NCBI GenBank assembly: GCA_937927975.1 | Contig: CALEZT010000089.1 | Location: 1-64,000, forward strand | Direction: 5' to 3' | Source: an uncultured Phycisphaerales bacterium | GTDB taxonomy: Bacteria; Planctomycetota; Phycisphaerae; Sedimentisphaerales; Anaerobacaceae | DNA: 64,000 nt | Shown: positions 38,352 through 45,928 of the stretch, in pieces | How the letters are laid out: each line of letters starts with the position of its first letter | Position numbering within the stretch: the first letter of the stretch is position 1 | Program-made: the position numbers and the translations under genes | Notes under the pieces: model-generated | Database searches by the model: none | What the model was told of the DNA's origin: nothing | Seen by the model: the letters and a program-made list of their open reading frames with translations, nothing else

Positions 38352-38493
38352 AAACGAAGCCAATCGGCCGTCTCCAGGCTCTCTCACCCCCGAAATTGGC
38401 TTCGTTTCGCACGCGGGCCCCCGGGGGAGGCCCTTCCCGGCCCGATTCCCCATGGGCTCCTCGATTCGTCGGGCAGAATTGGCTTCGTTTCGC
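38352..38493. repeat. repeated 'attggcttcgtttcgc' units
   Basis: Two direct copies of aattggcttcgtttcgc (38394-38410 and 38477-38493) and one inverted, shorter copy (38352-38364), each with nearby GGGCC-rich sequence. In other planctomycete genomes I recall the same unit mis-translated as RNEANF or ETKPIS in predicted proteins. Together with the next repeat it fills the 38293-38947 gap, which holds no gene. Confidence 0.7.
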
Positions 38494-38584
38494 AAGATCG
38501 GGCCCATCTGGCACTCCATCGAATCTGGTTGTCCATGGCAAGTGCTGGATCGGCCGGCAGCACCTGCATAAGAAAGATGTGATT

Positions 38585-38666
38585 CTCACACGGAGCCACA
38601 AAGCCACGAAGTTGGGAAGGCGTTTGTTTCCTCGTTCCTCTTTGTGTCTTCGTGTCTTTGTGTGAG
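38585..38666. repeat. inverted CACAAAG/CACGAAG dispersed repeat
   Basis: The left arm ctcacac-ggagccacaaagccacgaag (38585-38611) and right arm cttcgtgtctttgtgtgag (38648-38666) form a long hairpin. It is the same repeat type as 20444-20540, with A/G differences. No gene is present. Confidence 0.75.
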
Positions 38667-38947
38667 CACGTTCTTCTGGTTGCGGCCTCCGCGGCGAAAT
38701 CATAGGGGTCTGCGGGATTCCCGCCCCCCGCGAACCGCCACGGTGCACGGATCGTCATGCCTCTATTCTAGACGTTTCCTTCCTCCTGTATGTTGCACAC
38801 AAACCAAAATATGGACGAAAGATTCTTCTGCTCCCGGACAGCGCGCAAGCTTCCCCTGGGACGGCGCGGCCGATTGTGGAGTCACTGCCCATCTGATCCA
38901 GGAGTTCCCACCGGCGTTTTAAGGTACATGACCGTTCTTGGGACTTG

Positions 38948-39576
38948 TCACAGGACGTTCCAGGGAAGCGCCACGATCTCCTCCGTAATCCAACGGGGGC
39001 GGTCCACCGCGCAGAGGATCGCGCCGGTGGCTACCCGGAGACTCTGGTGTGCGGCGCGAAACGCGATCAGGCCCGAAGCATCGCGTGGAGAAGGGTTGGC
39101 CGTCAGTTTCATTTCGAACGGATACAGCACGCCCTCTCGTTCGACCAGCAGGATGACATCTCGGCCCCGGCCAATTCCTGGAGACTGAAACCTCGCAGGT
39201 CGAGAAAGGCGGCGCGTCCGGCCAGACTCTCGGCCAGAGACCGCAACACCTGCCACTGCTGGGAGCCGCTCATCAGGTACATCCCTGGGCGCGAATCGCT
39301 CGCATCAATCCGGCGTTTGACGGCTGAAACCAGTTCCGGCGCGTACTGAATCTCATCGAGGATCACAGGCGATGAATGATTACGGAGGAAAAGGTCGGGT
39401 TCGCTCCTGGCATTCTCCAGATCGAGGCTCGGATCGAACACGGCGTAATCATGGTCCGGGAAAATATGGCGTAAGAGGGTCGTCTTGCCCACTTGCCGAG
39501 CCCCACTGACCACGACAACAGGAAACGACTCCGCCAGTCGCAGCAGCTTGCCGGTCAGTATTCTCTCTCGATACAT
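38948..39576 (-). pseudogene. broken AAA/DUF4143 ATPase
   Basis: The N-terminal part (from 39576) is a normal AAA_14 ATPase start: Walker A GARQVGKTT, VILDEIQYAPEL as Walker B, and MSGSQQWQVL. After RAAFLDLRGFSLQEL the sequence jumps, in another frame, to the end of the DUF4143 domain: GRDVILLVEREGVLYPFEMKLTA...FRAAHQ and a VALPWNVL end. About 200 residues of the usual 380-450 are missing and the parts are out of frame, so the gene is dead. Such ATPases are frequent accessory genes of unknown role. Confidence 0.8.
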
Positions 39577-39640
39577 GCTTGCAATATAATGATGGAATCA
39601 TTAGATTGCAGGGTAAGCTGGCGGAAAAAGGCATGCAAAG

Positions 39641-40843
39641 TCACTTCTGCACGAGCAACTCCGCGTTGTCCACCCACATGACGAAGAACGGCCGCTCCGC
39701 CCCTCGTTTCTGCATGTACACCAGGAACGGGCGGTTGAAGTCGAAGTACCTTGGAGCCGCGAGGATCGCGAGCTTCGATTCGCTCTCCAGAACGGCGCCG
39801 CTGCGGTCCAGGCGGAACTCGATAGTCTGAATCGCCTCGATGATCGGCATCGGTGGATTGGAATTGGCGACAACCTTTCCGATCAACTCTGTGAAGCGAT
39901 GATCGATCCGCCAGAACATCTCGGGGGCTATCAGTCTGTCGTTGACGCCGAACTGGCCATTGGATTCATATGCCGGCTGTTTCCTGGAGTCCGCGATCTG
40001 CCGGCGGACGTAGTCGAGCGTTTCGCCCAGCGAACTCCTGGGCTCGACTTTGGCGATGACGACCTGATAAGGCTCGCTGTGCCGGCACAGGTCGATCGCG
40101 CATTCAGCGATCTCGTACGAAGGACGGTCTTCCGCCAAACGGGCGTAAAGAACCTCCACCTGCTCGCGAAGGTTCTTGTACTGCCTGAGATAGGCCCTCC
40201 ACAGGCCGAAACCGGCGACCTGCGTCTGCGTGCCCTGAGAGTCGGTGAACTCGATTCCCTCATCCACCTGTCGAAACGGGTGTTTGAAGGGCACGCGGGC
40301 CGTCAGATAGGCGTAGGATAGGATGCCGTTCGGATCGTGCATGGAGTCCTCGAAGTCCGGCAGCTTGTGCGAGGGGAACTTCGCAGGCATTTCCTTGCGG
40401 ATCTTGGCGACGATTCCGTCGCGGAGCCGTCCCGCCGTGGCGTACACCGATCCGGAGTCGACGTCGGCGGCTGATGGTATCGCGCTGTTCAAGCGGCTGG
40501 CAAGCTCCGCGGCCTCCGGGATCTCCAGCGGGGCCCCGACGACCTTTTCCTTCGCTTCGTTCCAAGCCAACTGAAATGACGAGCACCAGACGACGTTCCG
40601 ACCGGCCGGGAGGGGGCTGTCCAGGGTTGGGACGACGCACGTTTGCTTGAGCTTGTCGGAAGCGTCTGAAAATGACGGTGTTCTGGTTGCGTTCTGGGCC
40701 CATTGGACGGCAAGCGAACAGCTTCGCCAGAGCCATAGACCGACGACGGCCAACACCGGGACGAGGATGACCACATAGAGAGGGCGGAAACGAAAGGCTT
40801 TGGAGGATGCTCTCGCAGGGCTCTGTTCCTCCCGGTTCTCCAT
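39641..40843 (-). CDS. membrane-anchored protein, serpin-like by weak resemblance
   Basis: 400 residues: short basic N-terminus, one transmembrane helix (about 24-44, YVVILVPVLAVVGLWLW), then a periplasmic domain beginning NVVWCSSFQLAWNEA. The end YFDFNRPFLVYMQKRG and FFVMWVDNAELL recalls the C-terminal strand of serpins (FxxxRPFLFxI...ILFxGxV), and the total size also fits, but I see no clear reactive loop. Treat it as a hypothetical exported protein. The start at 40843 has GGGAGAAG upstream; a longer frame would run into the tRNA gene. Confidence 0.6.
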   Translation of the reverse strand: MENREEQSPARASSKAFRFRPLYVVILVPVLAVVGLWLWRSCSLAVQWAQNATRTPSFSDASDKLKQTCVVPTLDSPLPAGRNVVWCSSFQLAWNEAKEKVVGAPLEIPEAAELASRLNSAIPSAADVDSGSVYATAGRLRDGIVAKIRKEMPAKFPSHKLPDFEDSMHDPNGILSYAYLTARVPFKHPFRQVDEGIEFTDSQGTQTQVAGFGLWRAYLRQYKNLREQVEVLYARLAEDRPSYEIAECAIDLCRHSEPYQVVIAKVEPRSSLGETLDYVRRQIADSRKQPAYESNGQFGVNDRLIAPEMFWRIDHRFTELIGKVVANSNPPMPIIEAIQTIEFRLDRSGAVLESESKLAILAAPRYFDFNRPFLVYMQKRGAERPFFVMWVDNAELLVQK

Positions 40844-40887
40844 AGTCGCTTCTCCCAAGGACCTCGCAGCCGAACGCATAGACAAAG

Positions 40888-40959
40888 AGCCGATGGTGGG
40901 ATTTGAACCCACAACCCCGGCTTTACGAAAGCCGTGCTCTACCGTTGAGCTACATCGGC
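40888..40959 (-). tRNA. tRNA-Thr (anticodon CGT)
   Basis: 72-base cloverleaf on the reverse strand: acceptor GCCGATG pairs with CATCGGC, D arm GCTC/GAGC, anticodon stem CGGCT/AGCCG with loop TTCGTAA giving CGT, T arm GTGGG/CCCAC with loop TTCAAAT. CCA is not encoded. It lies 44 bases before the membrane protein gene on the same strand. Confidence 0.95.
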
Positions 40960-41082
40960 GAAAAACGTCAGTTTACCAACTGTTTTCGGCCCTGTAAAGC
41001 GTCTCCATGACAGAAAATGCAGGGGATTGGCGGGGCTGACGGGATGATGCCAGTGCGGGCGGCAGGACAGGAATCGGCAAGA

Positions 41083-41529
41083 CTATTGTTCGCCGAGCGC
41101 TTCGATATCCGCCAGGTCCTTTGCCCGACCCGTCGTTCGTTTGTTCACGAGGAAGTCCTCTCGTCCTATAAAGTGCACCGGGGTGTCGGCATATAACCCC
41201 GCGACCTTTCCTGCGTCGGCCTTCTCCCAGGGGACGCCGCTGACCCTCGTGAGGATGTCGATTCGCACGGGGGGAACGCCGAGCTGCACGATCATGCCCG
41301 GGGTCGTGAAGTCCTCCTTGGACAGATTCAGCGAGCCGAAACCGAATTCATCGAGGGCCAGGAGAATCCGTTCGGCGTTTTCGCTTGCCGGCCGGACAAA
41401 CAGATCGATATCGCCGGTAACGCGTGGCGCGCCATGAAACGCCAGGGCGTACCCACCCACGACGAGGTATTCAACCTTGTGTCTGTTGAACAGCTCGAGC
41501 AACTCTTTGAAGTCGTTGCGAATGTCCAT
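41083..41529 (-). CDS. nucleotidyltransferase-fold protein of a second cassette type
   Basis: 148 residues: VEYLVVGGYALAFHGAPRVTGDIDLFV is the classic GG-x-D-x-D signature of MNT/DUF6036-type nucleotidyltransferases, PVRIDILTRVSGV gives the third aspartate, and the end FLVNKRTTGRAKDLADIEAL is typical. Its ATG lies inside the upstream small gene (59-base overlap, another frame). It may act with the small protein as a two-gene unit. Cytoplasmic; the target of any nucleotidyl transfer is unknown. Confidence 0.85.
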   Translation of the reverse strand: MDIRNDFKELLELFNRHKVEYLVVGGYALAFHGAPRVTGDIDLFVRPASENAERILLALDEFGFGSLNLSKEDFTTPGMIVQLGVPPVRIDILTRVSGVPWEKADAGKVAGLYADTPVHFIGREDFLVNKRTTGRAKDLADIEALGEQ

Positions 41530-41659
41530 AGAGACTACGCCTGAGTTCATCGACCGCAGCGAGGCGTTCCTCAGGCGGCCGGGCCAGCCAATACTCCAGG
41601 TTCTGCCGGATTTCCGAATGAGCGTCCAAACGCCGTGTCTGTACAATCTTTTGAATCAT
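41471..41659 (-). CDS. small protein overlapping nucleotidyltransferase gene
   Basis: 62 residues: MIQKIVQTRRLDAHSEIRQNLEYW, RPPEERLAAVDELRRSLYG and a basic end QRLQRVARAVQQTQG. I recall very similar small proteins directly upstream of nucleotidyltransferase genes in planctomycetes, Chlorobi and others. It starts at the ATG at 41659 and overlaps the enzyme gene by 59 bases. The PPEERLAAVDELRR segment is faintly like MPADRKIEMVFESYR of the other cassette's small protein. The role is unknown. Confidence 0.75.
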   Translation of the reverse strand: MIQKIVQTRRLDAHSEIRQNLEYWLARPPEERLAAVDELRRSLYGHSQRLQRVARAVQQTQG

Positions 41660-41769
41660 ACTCCCAGTATAGCACAGGTGGCCAGATCGTGCGCGATGAA
41701 TTGCACGGCGGGGCGGGGAGTGCATGACCGCGACTGCACGGCCTCAGACAGACCCCTTGCTGGGCTGAA

Positions 41770-41996
41770 TGGAAACCGATTCCGGTCCTGCAGGAGAGCA
41801 CGCCCGAAGCGGTCGTGCGAGGGACATTTACCGCTTCGGGCCAGCAGCATGATTGATGAGACCCCGAGTTTCGTTCGGATGTGCCCGGCACATCCTCCAT
41901 GCTGGTGGCCCAATGCGTAAGATCTCCGGCCGAAGGTCGGAATCCGGATCGGTCCGTCACCCTTCCTTTGGCGTCCTGGGCAATCGTTTGAGCCAT
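41770..41996 (-). repeat. well-preserved inverted copy of the dispersed palindromic element
   Basis: Read on the reverse strand it follows the copy at 31919-32130 block by block: gattgcccaggacgccaaag, gatccggattccg, ccttcggccgg, ccaccagcatggagg, tcatgctgctggcccg, cgcacgaccgcttcgggcgtgc. A gtgca-gaccg-tgcac motif (41721-41742) lies beside it, as in the other copy. The 41660-42057 gap contains this element and a terminator but no gene. Confidence 0.85.
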
Positions 41997-42001
41997 TCAA
42001 G

Positions 42002-42031
42002 ATAAAGGGCTGCGAACGTGGTTCGCAGCCC
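42002..42031 (-). terminator. intrinsic terminator after the lectin-like sorted protein
   Basis: On the reverse strand a perfect 11-base stem, GGGCTGCGAAC with GTTCGCAGCCC and a 3-base loop (42007-42031), is followed by TTTAT. It lies 27 bases after the stop of the gene at 42058. Confidence 0.85.
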
Positions 42032-42057
42032 GGAAAGAAGTCGCGTTATGGAAGTGG

Positions 42058-42867
42058 TCACAGGGCCCTGCGTCGTCGCAGCCAGCCGGCCAGACCCGTG
42101 CCGAAGGCGCCGAGCACAATGGCGCCGGGGGCGGGGACTGTCGGGAGGGTGTTGATCCCGACGCGGACGCGATAGGCGCCGTCGTTGTCGTCATAGGCGC
42201 CCGGCGCCCCGACGAAACCGAAACCGTCGGGAATGCCCAGGGCCAGGCGGGTTGCCCCGGCCGGGGCGATGAACTCCTGAAAGACGTCGCCGGAGGTGAC
42301 GCCGTCGCCGATGTAGAACACCTGCCGCAGGGCGGGACTGAGCGTCAGGAAGTCGGTTCCCAGGCCGCCGGGCGTGAAATCCAGCGTTGCGGGGGCCGGA
42401 CCCGAACTGGGAATGCTGTCATCGAGAAAGACGCCAACAAGCGGTCCCTGCGGTCCCTTGTACCCGCTGATCCCGTCCAAGGCGGTCAAATCGCTTCCAG
42501 TTACGCCGTTGCCGCCGGGCCCGTAGAGCGGGGCCCCGAAGCCATTGAAGAAGCTGATTCCGCCGACCGCAGGGTCCATGACTCGTATGACATCGCCCGG
42601 CGCGACGCCCAGGATCGGCGGCAGCGTCTCCTGGATCTCCTCGGGGGTCGGTCCTGCATGACGAATCAGGTGCGTCCCGGTATTCCATGGTAGCGAGGGA
42701 TGCGGAATCGTCAGATCCGTGCGGCCGGCCAGGAAAATGGCGTCGCTGCCGTCGATGCTTAGAGTGAAAATGCTCCCGGCCTGGACCACGCCTGCGGGCG
42801 CCAGAAGCAGAGCGACCAGCAAAGCGACAATACTGTACTTCTTCACGTGATTTCTTGAGCTTGTCAT
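42058..42867 (-). CDS. secreted lectin-like protein with VPAPGA sorting tail
   Basis: 269 residues: signal peptide (1-30, ending VVQAG), an extracellular beta domain, and a C-terminal tail VPAPGAIVLGAFGTGLAGWL followed by RRRR, the exosortase-type anchor with the same VPAPGA variant as the protein at 15244. The central segment, including GPQGPLVGVFLDD and YDDNDGAYRVRVGI, resembles PA-IL/LecA-type galactose-binding domains, where a DNxG-like calcium site is typical; this is a weak match. AAGGAG lies seven bases before the ATG. It is probably displayed or released at the cell surface. Confidence 0.8.
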   Translation of the reverse strand: MTSSRNHVKKYSIVALLVALLLAPAGVVQAGSIFTLSIDGSDAIFLAGRTDLTIPHPSLPWNTGTHLIRHAGPTPEEIQETLPPILGVAPGDVIRVMDPAVGGISFFNGFGAPLYGPGGNGVTGSDLTALDGISGYKGPQGPLVGVFLDDSIPSSGPAPATLDFTPGGLGTDFLTLSPALRQVFYIGDGVTSGDVFQEFIAPAGATRLALGIPDGFGFVGAPGAYDDNDGAYRVRVGINTLPTVPAPGAIVLGAFGTGLAGWLRRRRAL

Positions 42868-43160
42868 TTGATTTCTCCTTAGCCCCCGTTTCCTTTGCAG
42901 GCGGGCGACCCGTACGAGACCAGGTAATTGGCTTGGGGCTGTATCCTGATCTCCAACTCGTGTTCGTACAGCCCTTCTATCGTGATGACATAGGTACACG
43001 CCTGTTTTGCAGGCAGTTCATTCTTTTTCACATAAATAATATATGAATACTGTGCATTTGGATTAGATGAAAAACCCCATTGAATATGGGGGATTCGTCG
43101 CAGGTGTGGGCCCTCAATCGGCAAGGCTCGGCCGGCACAAGATGAATCTGGCCAACTCGT
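42868..43160. other. AT-rich upstream region of the lectin-like gene
   Basis: A reverse-strand frame (42879-43124) is open, but its codon use is unlike the host and it ends at the ribosome site of the next gene. I read the stretch as leader and promoter sequence. It includes a small cctg-caaaa-cagg hairpin near 43000. Confidence 0.4.
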
Positions 43161-43502
43161 TCAGTCGAGCCATTCGTCGGCTGGGTCGAAGGACGGGATG
43201 CAGAGGTTGACGATGCGCAGCTTGCCGACCGCGCGGTGGCGGCACAGCGGCTTGATCAGGACCGTGCTGAACGGGCGGACCGGGATGAGGTCGCCATCGA
43301 GTTCCAGGTGGCCCTCGCCTTCGAGAACGAGGTAGATCTCGGTGTGGGTTTTGTGGTAGTGGACCTTGGCGTCCTGGCGGATGTCCACGATGTGGACCGT
43401 CGCGGCGTCGTTCTCCGGCAGGGCGAAGGCCCGCCTCGCGAAGCCGCAGGGGCATTGCACCGCCTCGATATCGTCGAAGTGAGCGAGAATGTAGTTGGCC
43501 AT
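43161..43502 (-). CDS. cupin-domain protein
   Basis: 113-residue single cupin. VHYHKTHTEIYLVLEGEGHLELDGD contains the metal-binding HxH...E set of cupin motif 1, and the histidine of motif 2 is in PLCRHRA. Small cupins of this type serve as isomerases, dioxygenases or sugar-binding sensors; nothing here decides. It starts at the MANYILAHF ATG. A short Cys pair (VQCPCGFARRAF) precedes the barrel. It is the only gene in its unit, divergent from the exported protein at 43760. Confidence 0.85.
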   Translation of the reverse strand: MANYILAHFDDIEAVQCPCGFARRAFALPENDAATVHIVDIRQDAKVHYHKTHTEIYLVLEGEGHLELDGDLIPVRPFSTVLIKPLCRHRAVGKLRIVNLCIPSFDPADEWLD

Positions 43503-43688
43503 GGCGCCTCGTTGTGCGTCTTGCGTTCCGCGTGTTCTTGGGCCGGTTTGCGCGACCCTGACGCAGATCATAGTGCCTTATAACCGGGTGTGCAAGGCGT
43601 GAGAGTCGCCTTCCGCCGCACGCGGGGACAACTCGCCTCGGTTATCGGTCTCAAATTGACGTAAGTGTCCGTCAGAGCCTGATTTCGC

Positions 43689-43717
43689 TTGACAGAAGGG
43701 GCCTGACGCGTTAAGCT
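43689..43717 (+). promoter_or_regulatory. sigma-70-like promoter for the exported protein
   Basis: TTGACA (43689-43694), 17 bases, TAAGCT (43712-43717), 43 bases before the ATG at 43760. The -35 is perfect and the -10 is weak. Confidence 0.6.
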
Positions 43718-43759
43718 GGATAAAATGACCGGAGGCTCGTTGAAAGGGATGCTAACGAA

Positions 43760-44923
43760 ATGATAGTAAGACGCGTGTTTTCCGCCGTCCTCGTTGGTGG
43801 TCTGGTTCTGGGTCTGTCCATGATCGGCCGGGCCCAGGTGGACAGCAGCCGGATTGATGAGGTCATCAAGAAGAGCGTGCTGACGCCGCAGGACCTCGAG
43901 GTCATCGACGCGTTCGCTGCCGATGCGATCGGTAGGCTCGTTCGCACCGTCGATTTCACGGAGGTGGCCAGGACCCGAGCGTCCATCGTCGGTCACCAGA
44001 GCGCCCAAGCCCAGTATGCCCAGCGGTTCTCCGATGCCTGTCTTCGGGAGATCGCCAAAGGTTTCGATTACGCCACCCATGAGATTTCCGATCCGCAGAG
44101 GCGGTTCAGGGTGTTCGCCAATCTGCTGATCCTCGTCAACGAACTCAACGATCCCCGACTCATCGACCTGGGGATTCGCATGATCTCGCACGAGGCGAGC
44201 ATGGTCCGCTACTGGGCGGTTCGCGTGGCGACCAGTGCGAGCCTCTGGGAGAAGCTCAGCCAGGACCAGGTCGCGGCGGCAACGATGTCCCGCAAGGTCC
44301 TGGACGCCTGCAACCAGGCGGCGCCGACCAGCAGCCCTGAGGTTCTGAATCTGATGGTTCAGTTCGCCGGGCGGTTCGACACGCCTGTGACCGTCGAGTT
44401 GCTGGGCCGGATCGCCGACATTCGGATCAGGAGCTACGCCGAGTGGAACGTCAAGTACGAACTCGTCGACACGAACATCCTGAAGCTCCTCGGCGCCAAG
44501 ATCGTCGCAGGCAGCGCGTCCAACGAGCAACTCGCCAGGCAGTTCGCCCAGCTCTATTCCTACGCCATTCAGCGGTACATCCGCGGTATGCAGAACAACG
44601 CGGTCCGCGGGCTTTCGCGTAACTACCTGGCCGCGGTGCTGATTGAGACCGAAGAGCAAAGCCTCAGCAAGCTTCTGGGCGGGACGCAGACCGGCGTTCG
44701 GCGGGCCCTGGAAGCCGGCGACATGACCGCCCTTCAGGCGGAACACGATCGTCTTCTGGGCGGTGCGGCTGGGCGAGGGGCCTTGCCTTCCAAGTTCAAC
44801 TTCAATTACGGCAACAACCGCACGTCGCCCCTGGCTTTGCCGGAGCCGCAGCCGGGCAAGACCATCGTGGAGCCTGCCTTGCCGGTCGAGTCGGCCGAAC
44901 CGGCCGAACCCGCTCAACCATGA
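43760..44923 (+). CDS. exported hypothetical protein, helical repeat type
   Basis: 387 residues: signal peptide (about 1-25, ending IGRAQ), then an almost fully helical domain with HEAT-like stretches (LLILVNELNDPRLIDLGIRM, VLNLMVQFAGRFDTPVTVELL), and a Pro/Ala/Glu-rich tail. It is probably periplasmic. It heads a three-gene set with a lipoprotein and a STAS protein on the same strand, preceded by a clear promoter. No family is recognised; structure prediction would be the decisive test. Confidence 0.7.
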   Translation: MIVRRVFSAVLVGGLVLGLSMIGRAQVDSSRIDEVIKKSVLTPQDLEVIDAFAADAIGRLVRTVDFTEVARTRASIVGHQSAQAQYAQRFSDACLREIAKGFDYATHEISDPQRRFRVFANLLILVNELNDPRLIDLGIRMISHEASMVRYWAVRVATSASLWEKLSQDQVAAATMSRKVLDACNQAAPTSSPEVLNLMVQFAGRFDTPVTVELLGRIADIRIRSYAEWNVKYELVDTNILKLLGAKIVAGSASNEQLARQFAQLYSYAIQRYIRGMQNNAVRGLSRNYLAAVLIETEEQSLSKLLGGTQTGVRRALEAGDMTALQAEHDRLLGGAAGRGALPSKFNFNYGNNRTSPLALPEPQPGKTIVEPALPVESAEPAEPAQP

Positions 44924-44996
44924 CCAGGGCGCAATCGCGGGATTTCCTGTAGGCAGAGATCGGCTCGGACCGATATCGAGGGGGGCAATACACTAT

Positions 44997-45428
44997 ATGA
45001 GAACCCATGTTCTGCTGCTGGTGATCGTTCTGCTTGGCGTGTCCGGGTGCGCCGGATCCAAGCCGGCGTTCTATTGGTTTCATCCCGACAGGACGTTCGA
45101 GGAGGCCAAGGCCGACTACGCCGAGTGCGAGGTCAAGGCGCAGGAGGAGGCCGAGGCGATCGTCGAGGACGAGTATTTCGAACGTCTGCGTTCGCCGGTC
45201 GTCTTGTCGGGCGACGAAGAAGCGGTGAAGAGGAGAAAGAGGCAGACGAAGTCCAAGGATTCCGCGTCGCTGGCCAGGGACGAATGGCGGGATCTGTACA
45301 AGCAGAACGCGTTCTCCGGCTGCATGACCAGCCGGGGTTACGTGCAGCTTCGAGGGGATCAGGTCTGGAAGGACTTCAAGACCAAGGAGCTTCCGTTGGG
45401 CGCCATCGCCGGCAAGAGGCCGGAGTGA
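44997..45428 (+). CDS. hypothetical lipoprotein
   Basis: 143 residues: LLLVIVLLGVSGC is a lipoprotein signal with lipobox SGC (Cys18). The mature part is highly charged (FEEAKADYAECEVKAQEEAEAIV) and ends with a SGCMTSRGYVQL motif of the kind seen in small outer-membrane lipoproteins. I use the ATG at 44997, preceded by GAGGGGGG. It is 73 bases behind the exported protein gene and 80 bases before the STAS gene, so probably in the same transcript. Confidence 0.75.
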   Translation: MRTHVLLLVIVLLGVSGCAGSKPAFYWFHPDRTFEEAKADYAECEVKAQEEAEAIVEDEYFERLRSPVVLSGDEEAVKRRKRQTKSKDSASLARDEWRDLYKQNAFSGCMTSRGYVQLRGDQVWKDFKTKELPLGAIAGKRPE

Positions 45429-45508
45429 GGCCTGCAACAAGACTCTCGACGTGAGAGCCCCCACGTGCGACCGAGGGCCTCCGTTCGGATTTGGCAGGGT
45501 TTGGGCAC

Positions 45509-45877
45509 ATGCAGATGAAAGAAGGGTTGGACATCGCACGCGAAGGCAACGTGGCCGTGGCTACATTCAAGAGTCCGTGCGTCAGCGATGCGGAAGAGAT
45601 CACGAATGCTTCGGCCCAATTGCGGCAGTATATCCAGTCCGACCCTCCCCGGCGCATGGTCTTCGACTTCCACGGCGTGAAATTCTTCTCGTCCCAGGTT
45701 CTGGGCCTGCTCCTGGAAGCCAGGGCGCATCTCAGACCCCACAACGGCGAAGTGGCAGTCGTTTCCCTGAGCCCGCAACTGCAGCGGGTCTTCAAGATCA
45801 CCAACCTGGACAAGATCTTTCGCTTCTATCCGGATCGGGCTTCCGCGGTCCAACCGGCGGTCGGCTGGAATAATTGA
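45509..45877 (+). CDS. STAS-domain anti-sigma factor antagonist-like protein
   Basis: 122-residue single STAS domain: VAVATFKSPCVSDAEEI, RRMVFDFHGVKFFSSQVLGLLLEA and VVSLSPQLQRVFKITNLDKIF. The serine in KFFSSQVLG is where anti-sigma antagonists are phosphorylated by a partner kinase. It is cytoplasmic. No anti-sigma kinase gene is adjacent. A TTG start 18 bases earlier is possible, but the ATGCAGATG is better placed. It ends 51 bases from the convergent ACT-domain gene. Confidence 0.85.
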   Translation: MQMKEGLDIAREGNVAVATFKSPCVSDAEEITNASAQLRQYIQSDPPRRMVFDFHGVKFFSSQVLGLLLEARAHLRPHNGEVAVVSLSPQLQRVFKITNLDKIFRFYPDRASAVQPAVGWNN

Positions 45878-45928
45878 CACACAACACCCGGCGTCGAGCG
45901 ATTGCGCACACGTCCTGCGGGTTCTCCT

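Noticed and set aside
38352..38493. CRISPR array
   Set aside because: Only two direct 17-base copies and one inverted copy with unequal spacing; no cas genes anywhere in the window.
42879..43124. 81-codon reverse frame before the lectin-like gene
   Set aside because: Codon use unlike the rest of the window, no ribosome site, and it ends within the next gene's translation start region. More likely leader DNA.
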